Assembly (NCBI GenBank): GCA_023249255.1
Contig: JAHFCY010000071.1
Location: forward strand, 1 to 13,630
DNA length: 13,630 nucleotides
Source: Candidatus Lindowiibacteriota bacterium
Lineage (GTDB): Bacteria; Lindowbacteria; 2-12-FULL-62-27
Direction of reading: 5' to 3'
The notes below the pieces were generated by a model, which saw only the letters and a list, made by a program, of their open reading frames with translations, had not been told where the DNA came from and did not search any database. Both the position numbers and the translations under genes were made by a program. Positions 1 to 8,500 of this stretch are shown here, piece by piece. Numbering within the stretch: position 1 is the first letter of the stretch; the number at the start of each line of letters is the position of its first letter.

Positions 1-3000
1 TCATGTCGACCTGAAACTTCACGGGCGTCAGATTGGGCGTGACGGCGATCTCGTCGGAGAAACCGCTCAAGTGGTTGTTGTAATCCCGGGCCCGGACCTT
101 GTAATAATACGTCTTATAGTTGTCCAGTTTATCGTCAAAGTTATTGTCGAAGAAAGTCGAGTTGATGACTTCCATGATCATCGTCGCGTTGACGTCGTTC
201 GGCGTCGTCGACCGGTAGATGTAATAGGATTCGATGTCGCCTTCGGTGTTGTCGGCCCAGTCGAGGACGACAGAGTGGTTGCGGGCCGCGGCCGTGAGAC
301 CAAACGGGGACGACGGAGAGGTCACATCCACGCCGGCGGAACCATGGGTGTCCATATTGATGTCAAAGGTCAGGGTGACGCCGTCCGTGAAAATCCACGT
401 CACGTCGTAGGCGTTGTAGCCCGGATACCAGATCCGAAGCTGACGATTGGTTGTGCTGCTTTTGGCGGTGACGATGTCGGAGATCGTGCACTGGCCATTT
501 GCGTTGGTTTCCTTGGTGTAGGCGGCCGTTCGATCGACAGAGACAATCGCTTTCGTCAGACGGCCTGAATTGTTTCGGACCGTGACATTGACCGTGGCCC
601 TGCCGAAGCGGTTGCGTTTGAGGAACGCGGCATAGTTGGCAGCGACCCCGAAATTGAAGTTCGCAGAACCGTCGGACTGGACTTCACCATCGGTGAACCA
701 GTCTTTGTACCAGGTTGTCGCGGCGCTGGTGTTGACGCCGTTGAAGGTGTAACCGGCGTCGTTGGGGTTGATGAGGACGAGCACTTCCTCGCCGGTGCCG
801 CTGCCGCGGCGGTAGGAAAGCGGATGACCGCCGTCATTCTGGAGCCAGTAGATGGAACCTTGATCATACCGGAGAGCCGGAAACGCCTGGCGGGCTTTCA
901 GCGCGTAGCTCACCGTGGCCTGAATGGCGCCGGTGGCGCCGGAGTAGTCCCAAGCGAAGGCTCGGGTGCCGCCGCCGGCGCCGGTGCTCGTTGTGGGCTG
1001 CCAGCCGGGATACGTGTAACCCTTTTTCCCCATCATCACGCGCTCGTCGCCGTAGTAAATGGAGGGGACGCCCGGGGCGGTGGCCATGAACATCATCACC
1101 GACTGCATGTCACCGATGGAACCATCCCAGGTCAGAGCGTCCGACAACTCGTGATATGCCCGGTCGTGATCGTGGTTTTCATAATAGAGTTGCATGACCG
1201 GGTTGACCGTCCCGTTATACGCGGCGTAATTTCCGTCAAAGGTTCCCCGAAGGCCGCCGCCGCCCTCGCCGGTGCCGTCATTTGCCCATTGTTTGATGTC
1301 CCAGCCGGTGCCGAAATCGATGCATCCGGTCAGCCGATTGCCGTCTCGGACAAATGGCCCGATCTCTGTACTGGCGTTGCCGGGGACTTCGCCAAAGCTG
1401 TAGAGATCCGGAGCGAATGTTTTGACCTGCTGGTTCCAGTATGCAAAAAAGGGAAACCCCTGTTCTGCGGGGTCCGGCCAAAATTTGGGATTGTCAACGC
1501 GGAATATTTTTGTTCCCAGTGAATACATATATCGCGTATGGTCGACAAAAAATTGGCGGACATCGGAAACGTACTGCAGAATACGTCGGCCGCCGAACCG
1601 GCCATCCGGATTCAGGTCGAACCACATCTTTTGATTTTTGGAGATGGTTCCGCCGGAATTATTATTACCGTAAATCTGTCCCGCAATCCAGTCGACGCCC
1701 ATCGTGATGTTGTGCTCGGCGGCCGACTTGGCCAACCGGACGTAATCATCCCATCCCCTCCACTGGTTCCAGTTTTTTGTGCAGTAACTGGCTTGGACGC
1801 GGTACAAGTCGCTCTGGTTGTATCCCCACGCGCCCCAGCCGTAGTCGCAGACGGGCGAGAGCTGGAACGCGTTGATTCCGAGATCGCAGAAATATTGCAT
1901 CTGGTCCATGATGCCCTGAAAATCTCCGCCGGTCATGTCCGGGTCCGGGGGCGGATTGTTGGGATTTCCGTCCCAGAAACGGTCGACGAAGAGGTTGTAG
2001 GTTATGTAATTGCGAAACGCGCCGTAATACGACGTTCCGGGATTGGGGTCGGTCGGCGGGGGCGTGTAGGCCGCAGTTTCGATTTTGATGCCGTTGACCT
2101 GGCTCAGGGTGTCGAAACTGACGGCCAGCCAGTAGTCGATGACGTTGTCGGAAACTTCAGTCCACGTAAACGTGTTATAGGCGATGGCGTCGACGACGTT
2201 TGAGTTGTTGGCGGTGTACTGGCCGATGGCGCCGGCGTCGTTCCACCAGATTGCGGCTGTGATGTTGGCGGTGTCCGATGTGTATTCCTTGAGGCCGCCG
2301 GCAAGGTCGAGGGGAACGCACAATTCGACCGATCGGTCCGACGCTTTTTCCTTGTATCGGCCGTATCCGAGGGTCGTAAAATCGTAGTTCACGACTTCGA
2401 CGTCATCATTTCCGGTGCGGCATTCGATCAGATATTCGCGGGCGACGGTCGAATTGACATAGTCATCCTCGGCATAGACGCCGCGGCCGCGGAATGACCG
2501 GCGGACGGACGTTTGATTGACGTCGAGAGCGATCTGGATGTAGGGCGATCCATCGTTCCACTGGTTGAACCGGATGTAGAAATACAGATTGTACGAATCC
2601 GAAGCGACGCGAAATTCGTCCAGATCGAGATAATTTTTGTTGGCCGCATTGTCGGCCCGGGTGTCTCCGAGCCAGTCGCGCCAGCCGCCCTCGCGGGTCG
2701 ACGCGATGTACGCCTCGTTATTTCGGGCGACGCCCAGCGTTCCGGCCCAGTCGGTCGAATCACCATCGGTTGTCCGCATGCTGTACAAAATCCCGTCGCT
2801 GGGCGTGCTGTAACTGCTCCAGTTTTCGGGAGACGCCGTGTCGCCGGCTTTGATGCGGGCGTAGTAGGTCCTCCCGCGCGGGAGGCTGTAGGCGGCGGGG
2901 ATCATGTAGGAGGTGGTGCATCCTTGCGCCGCCGTGCCGATGAGAGAATCCTGAACGACGATGGAATCAAACGTTGGCGCGTCGGAAATCTGGATGAAAT

Positions 3001-5575
3001 AGTCCTTGATCTTCCAACTTTTCGAATGCGTGGCCGGCGCCCACTGGAAATACAAGGTATCCCAGGCGCTTTCCTGATCCTGATAGACGTTCATGTTGTT
3101 GACGTTGTTCATGTCGCGCGGCTGGCTGACGCCGATGGTTGGCGTGGTCACGGAAAAGGACCAGACGGTCGAGTCGGACAGAACGCCCGCGCGGTCGCGC
3201 GCACGGACGCGCCAGTAATAGGAGTCGGAGATGAGATTGCTGGTCGGCGTGAAACTCGTGACGCTGCCGTCGACATTGACGCGGTATTCGACGTCTCCTT
3301 CGAGGTTGGTCGAAGTTCCGATTTCGATGAGGTAGGACGTGACGGTATCGTTCGAGTCGGTGTCGGACGTCATGCTCCAGGAGAATGTCGGCGTCAGGTT
3401 CGTCGTCGTGCCGCCGCTGGACGGAGTCGGATTCTGGACTTTCAGCGGGCGAAGATTGCGCAGGGGCCCGGCGAAGGTGTCATATCGGATCTGGAACCAG
3501 AAATCGATGTCGCCGTCAGAGATGTCCTCGTCGTAGGCGTCGATGGTTTTGGTTTTGTCGTTGACGTTCGCGGCCGTGCCGTTTAAAGCGGAGATGGAGA
3601 CGGCGTCAAGGGCGTCGCAGACAGGCATTTCAACCGTCGAATTGATCAGGGAGGATTTGCCCATGCGATTTTTGAACGACGCAAGAGCGCACCGGACCGT
3701 TCCGGCGGCCGGAAGGCCAAGCCAAGACCGAAGGACGCGTCCTTGGACGATGAATGCGGTGGTGTCGATGACGACGTCCGCGGTCGTCTCGGACCAGACG
3801 CCGTTTTTGAGGACCTCGATGATGGGCACGTTCAAATCGTAGGTGTGGACCACAAGCAGGCTTTCAAACAAGGCCGCGGGGAGTTCGTAGCTGTCGCCGA
3901 AATTCGTGACGCTTTCGTCGCCCAGGGTCGTTCCGCCTGATCCGGACTGAAGGTCGGTGTCAAACGAGATGGCGATGTTGGGATAATTGGCGTTCGTCAA
4001 TGAGGAGAGATAGATGAGGAAATTCAAATAGGTTGTGTCGAGTTTGAGGCGGACTTCGCCGAGGTCGAAGTGGGCGGAGGAAGCGGCGGATTGGCGCTGA
4101 TCGCCCGTTTTGTCGGTCCAGATCCATTCGGTTTCCGACACCGCCGCCGCGTTGACTTCGATCGGCGCCGTTCCGGACCACGTGGTAAATTGGCTGATGC
4201 TGACGGAATTGCTTCGTTTTGCGGCCGATGTGTCGCGGCCGTCGCCAACGGTGACGTCGCAAAACCAGTTGTCGCCGAGCGCCGTGCTGTCACTGCTGAC
4301 GGATGATGTGTCGGGCGAAGTGGAATCGATGGAAGTCAGTTCAGACACCACTCCACCGTTGCGATACCAGGTAAACACATAAAACAGCGCGTCGCTGTCC
4401 TTGTCAGTGGATCCGGACGCCGTGATCTGCAAGGTTGATCCGTCCTGGGGGACTTTCGGCGTGATGACCGCCGTTTCGGGGACGGTGGGAAGCGCGTTGA
4501 CGACGACGAACTGGAAGGCGTTGGTTTTGGCTGTGGCCTGGTTGGACGTGACGTAGGAAAGCGTGTCATTTCCATAGACAAAGTTGTCGAGCGCCTCGTC
4601 GATGAGGATATAGTAATTGACCGTGTCATTCCTGGAAAATCCGGCCGGCAGGACAGCCTGGAAATATTCGTCGGTGCCAGACGTGTAGGCGGACACAAGA
4701 GTCAGAGTGTCGTAGGTCGACCAGTTATTGTTCGAGTAAAGGACGTACAGATGGGTATAATTACCAACCGGCGACGCGGAAACGGTCAGCGTGGCCTGTT
4801 CGGAACTGGTCGGCGTGAACGGCGAACGCATGATGCCTTTGCCGCTGACCGGTTCCACCGCTGGTTTATGGGCGACGGTGGCGTTGCTCGAATACTGGAT
4901 GATGTAGACCTTGCACTTGGAGGCGTCGATGGCGGCGTCGGCATCAGACCAATCGGAGATTGCGAGGGGCTGGTGGGGCGTGATGTCAGAAATGCCCGTT
5001 TTGTCCGACTCGTGCCGGGCGTAGTACATGACGCCGACCGTATCGCCGGGTTTCACATTCAGGGTCGTGAGTGGAACTTCGACTTCACCCCAGTAGTTTT
5101 TGACGGAAACTTTAAAATCTGTGCCGCTGGTCAGGGCATGTCCCATGTCCCACTGGCCTTTGTTGTCCTTGTAGAGTGTCATTCCCGAAAAATTGTCGAC
5201 GCCGTACGACGCGTATCCTTCCAGCCACACGTCGGCGGAGTAGCCGTAGACCCGCGTCGACTTGGGATGGGCGGCGTCGTTTTTCCAAGGGTCGTAGCTG
5301 GTTCCGGCGGGATAGGAGTCGGTGATGAATATAAATCCGTAATGGGAATTATTCTTGTTGGCGTCGTCGTAGTGGTCGCCATTGGCATACCAGCCGATGT
5401 ATAGGTTGGCGATGTCGTTGGTGATCCAGATCGAGTCGGTCCGGCCGGCCGGGAACTTGCGACCGTCGTCGACGCTGCCCAGATGCGTATCGTAGGGCCA
5501 GGCGCCGTAGGGACTATTGGTGTCGGGCGTACTGCTCCATCCGGGATCCTTGGTTCCGTCGATGTAGGGCGTGAA
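1..5575 (-). CDS. Giant secreted modular alpha-amylase, second half with GH13 catalytic domain (continues off left edge)
   Basis: From FTPYIDGTKDPGW at 5575 the frame is open for 1,858 codons to position 1. No start codon near its beginning has a ribosome binding site or signal peptide, so this is the continuation of the upstream half and not a separate gene. Modules in order (nt): DOMON-like 4874-5575, E-set/starch-binding-like 4490-4845, PKD/Ig-like 4190-4490, glucodextranase-like DOMON domain 3470-4165, two Fn3-like domains 3135-3450 and 2780-3130, DOMON-like module 2045-2785, GH13 barrel about 990-2030, its C-terminal beta domain 600-990, carboxypeptidase-regulatory-like domain 335-605, Fn3 35-330, and PVKFQVDM at the edge, which probably begins another starch-binding-like domain. 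With the first half the protein has at least 3,625 residues. It presumably hydrolyses alpha-1,4-glucans outside the cell. How it is anchored or secreted is unknown because the C-terminus is missing. Confidence 0.88.
35..330 (-). other. Fibronectin type III domain
   Basis: PFGLTAAARNHSVVLDWADN, then DIESYYIYRST and KTYYYKVRARDYNN. The V-x-L-x-W, Y-x-I-Y-R-S and Y-Y-Y-K-V-R-A pattern is canonical Fn3. It is followed at the left edge by PVKFQVDM, probably the first strand of a further glucan-binding domain. Confidence 0.8.
335..990 (-). other. GH13 C-terminal beta domain and carboxypeptidase-regulatory-like domain
   Basis: After YYGDERVMMG come YALKARQAFPALR, a typical GH13 post-barrel helix, and the beta domain with PLSYRRGSGTGEEVLVLINP. 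From about 605 a second small beta domain, RATVNVTVRNNSGRLTKAIV, ANGQCTISDI and LRIWYPGYNAYDVTW, has the 'v.v...G....a.v' and 'T...G...i..i' pattern of carboxypeptidase-regulatory-like domains. Confidence 0.55.
990..2030 (-). other. GH13 alpha-amylase catalytic barrel
   Basis: Starts FRNYITYNLFVDRFWDGNP, then TGGDFQGIM, LGINAFQLSP and WGYNQSD, the usual early GH13 strands. Catalytic residues: nucleophile Asp in IFRVDNPKFW (codon 1493-1495, about residue 3128), acid/base Glu in YSFGEVPG (1388-1390, about 3163), third Asp in YENHDHDR (1169-1171, about 3236). WFDLN stands in for the family's region V (xPDLN). Region I reads ITMGVDWIAGQ: the Asp (1691-1693) is kept but the usual Asn-His is missing, and region II has Lys followed by Phe instead of His. 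Between regions I and II there are only about 66 residues, so domain B is short. The triad is complete, so an active alpha-glucan hydrolase or transferase is likely. The subfamily is not recognised. Confidence 0.88.
2045..2785 (-). repeat. DOMON-like module, copy 5, just before the GH13 domain
   Basis: Begins TTDGDSTDWAGTLG, with YNLYFYIRFNQWNDG, YIQIALDVNQ and a late SVELCVPLDLAGG strand. The opening DG-x3-[DE]-W fits copies 2 and 3. It ends in a short Pro-rich linker (TPPPTDPNP) that leads into the catalytic barrel. Confidence 0.55.
3470..4165 (-). other. Glucodextranase-like C-terminal (DOMON-like) domain
   Basis: EWIWTDKTGDQRQ, then FDLGEVRLKLDTTYLNFLIY, NIAISFDTDLQSG and a FESLLVVHTYDLN segment. 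The 'W.D..GD', 'fDl.evrl..d..yl.f.i' and 'isfDtD' succession resembles domains that accompany extracellular amylolytic enzymes. The assignment is by pattern and the boundaries are approximate. Confidence 0.45.
4874..5575 (-). repeat. DOMON-like module, copy 4 (diverged)
   Basis: Begins YIDGTKDPGW immediately after the frame break, continues with NLYIGWYAN, YGFIFITDSYPAGTS and STRVYGYSADVWLEGYASYG, and ends KVYIIQYSSN. It is longer than copies 1-3 and lacks the P-T-x-N-P ending, but it has the same DG...W opening and 'LY.g' strand. Confidence 0.5.
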
Positions 5576-8500
5576 TGGGCCGGTCGGCGCCGGGAATGGC
5601 GACTGTGGTTCGGGTCCAGTAGTAGGCACCGGGATAGGTCTGGGCGACGGGCATGCTGTCGTATTGAATGTATCCCGTGAGGGTGGCGGGCGAGACGGCG
5701 CGCGGATTGGAGGTCGGCGAAGGACACCAGAGGTACGCGTCCGAGCCTTCCATGGTGAACAGGACAAACCTCATTTTGTTGACGGGCCTGGGGTCTGTGT
5801 CTCCGAGGTCGAGAAAACTGATGCTCCATTCCGCCACACCCGCGTTGGTGGATTTGGACGCCGCGCCGGTCCACGCAACATCGGTAAAGGCCGCGCCTGT
5901 CCATTTTCGCAGGACCTGCCAGTCCGTTCCCGTGCCCTCCTTGTTGATGGCGTATTCAAACCCGAACTGGGCCTTGAAGGGAAGCGTATGGGAGCCGCTA
6001 TAGGATATGCCGGTCGTGCTGCCATCGACGTTGTCGGAGGGCGTGGTGTCGATGTAGAGCTGGATGACGTCGAAATTGTTGGCTGCGTTGGGAAACGCAT
6101 CACCGCGGTTGAAAGCGAAATACATGAACGCGCCGTCCCACGTCACGCGGAAATCTGCATTGACGGTGCTGTGGCGGTAGGCAGGGATGATTGTCGAATC
6201 GGGCCATTCGGCAAGGCCCCCGTCAATATTGATGGTCGAATGAATGGCTGAATTGGGCGGAACCGTATCGTCGCTGGATGGAAATCGATAGGCGTAGTCG
6301 AGGGCGCCGGTCGAGCCGGCCGACGGATTTTCGGTCGGATAGGAGGTGAACATGTTGTTGGAGGACTCATACTGCTGAAACGCGACGATGTTGAACGAAT
6401 CAGGTTTGCCATTGCCGCCCGTCAGCATGTTCCACGTCATGCGCACTTCGGTCGTGCCGTTGCCGGACCAGCCGATGTAGGTCTGGCCGGAGAAATTGGT
6501 GTGGTCCTCAATCATGGTGAATCCCGCGCCGGTGTCTCGTTGAAATTCGAATCGGGAGGCGCCGGCGTTGTCGTCAAGACAAAACGCCGCGTCCCAGCGC
6601 ATGCCGGTATCGCTCGGAAGGGCATGGGTGCCGCCGCCGCCCCAGTCAATCGTGGTGAGACTTCCGGTATTTGGGCGGACGTCGAAATAGACGAAGAAGT
6701 CGCCGTCACCGTCGGCTTCGAGGGACTTGGGCTGATACGAGAAATAGACGTTGGTGTCGTCCCAGGCGAACATGAACCAGATGTTCTGATATGAATCGAC
6801 CTGCATTTTTTCGTCGCCCTGCCAATCCGCGACACTGCCGTCGATGGTGATCTGCTCGTAGATGATCTGGATGTTGGCCGTCGTCGCCCATCCAGCCTGA
6901 TCGTAGACGCGGAGGGCCACGGTGTTGATGACGGATGTGTCGAGTTTGGCGTAGGCGGCGTTGGACAAAAACCACGGCGTGTTGAACGTCTCGATGTCGC
7001 CGGATGAGAGGGTGAACCACGTTCCGCCGACCTGATACTGGATGGTGTCGAGCAGGGTCTGCGAATCCATCATCAGGAATTGTGCCTTGAGAGCCGGCGC
7101 GCGGGTGTTGGTGTCGGCTTTGAAGACGTACGTTTCGTCGACGACGCGGATGACGGGCGCGGAGTCGTCGATTTTGAAGACGGATGAATACGCGACCGTC
7201 GTCGCGTCGAACGTTCCCGGCGAGGGGACATCGATCAGGCGGACGGCGACGCTTTCGGAGAGGTCGTAGGCCGTGTCGGTGAGTTTGTCGTGGCTCAATG
7301 CGGCCGAACCGGTCTGGGTCGTCTGGCGGCTGTCGTCGTCGGTGATGGCAAACGTGCAGAAGGCGACGTTGGGGCTGATGGTCGTATTCTGGAAATAGAC
7401 CGTGAGGCCGGACCAGGTAACGGTCTGATTGGCCTGAAACCACGCGCCGGACGTGACCCCGCCGTTTGACGCGCCGGTTCCGGCGAGCGTGCCGGACAAA
7501 ACGAGATCGTTGTCGTAGACATGGTTGACGGTCGAATCCGTCCACGCGCCGGTTTCGGGATAGTTGTCCGTGGCGCGGGCGCCGACGACATAATTGGCGG
7601 CGTCCACGAAATTCCAGCCCACCATGAGCGTCCACGTGCAGAGAACGTCGTTGCCCGTGTAAGACGTGTCGATGCTGACCGTGCCGACGACATACGACGA
7701 TCCCTCAACGGCAACGGGAGTCTGTCCGGCCGATGAGTAGTACCAGATGGTATCGCTGTTGTTGGCGATCCGGAAATCGAACCGGACCGTGCTGTCGGCG
7801 CCGTTGATGTCGGTATATTTGATCCGGATGGAATAGGATTCTCCGGGCAGAAACTCGGCCTTGCCGGAAACCTGAATGATGTCGACGGCGCTGACGGTTG
7901 GCGGGTCGTTGATGCGGTTGGTTCTGTTGGGCGTGTAGGTTTGTTCGATCCAGTCGGAGGACTGGTTCGTGTCGGCGCCGTTATTTTTCAGAGCGATCGC
8001 CTGCTGACTGCCGCTGTAGTCGGAGGCGGCTGTATACGTGAACGAGTCGCGGCTGGTCCAGATGCCGGCGCTCACCGCGATCTGGGTTTCGGGCATCGAA
8101 AGGCCGCCCGACGAGTTGGACCGGTGCCAGCTGATGTAGTCGAGAATGGTGGAGGAATCCTGCGTGACGCGGTTGTTGTAGAGCGCGACCTGATTGAAAT
8201 CGGTGTAGGTGAAAAATTTCACGCCGGAGTAATAGACGCCTGTGTCGGCGACGGCGGCGGTCAGGTTGACGGCGTTCGTTCCGGTGTCGCGATAGATCAC
8301 GAAGTAATCGCCGGGGCCGAGATTGATGGATGCAGTCATGTAAAAGTCGCGGGAGTCGGCGCGTTCGGCGAAATAGAAATTTCGGATGTCGATCCAGCCG
8401 TATTCGATGCTGTTGAGAAAATAGAGCTCGATGAATGCGGAGTCGGAGGATGTGTCGCCCTGCGGATATACCTCGTTGATCTTGACGGCCGTGTCGTAGC

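Noticed and set aside
2513-3586. Plus-strand open frame of 357 codons
   Set aside because: Same mirror effect of codon usage; no ribosome binding site or family motif, and the minus strand encodes Fn3-like and DOMON-like domains.
5514-5629. Separate start (GTG at 5629) for the catalytic half
   Set aside because: No ribosome binding site or signal peptide, and it would start inside a stretch better read as the end of DOMON module 3 in the other frame. A single surplus base explains the data more simply.
5179-5904. Minus-strand open frame of 241 codons across the frame break, third frame
   Set aside because: Arg/Pro/Thr/Ser-rich out-of-frame translation; neither domain reading passes through it.
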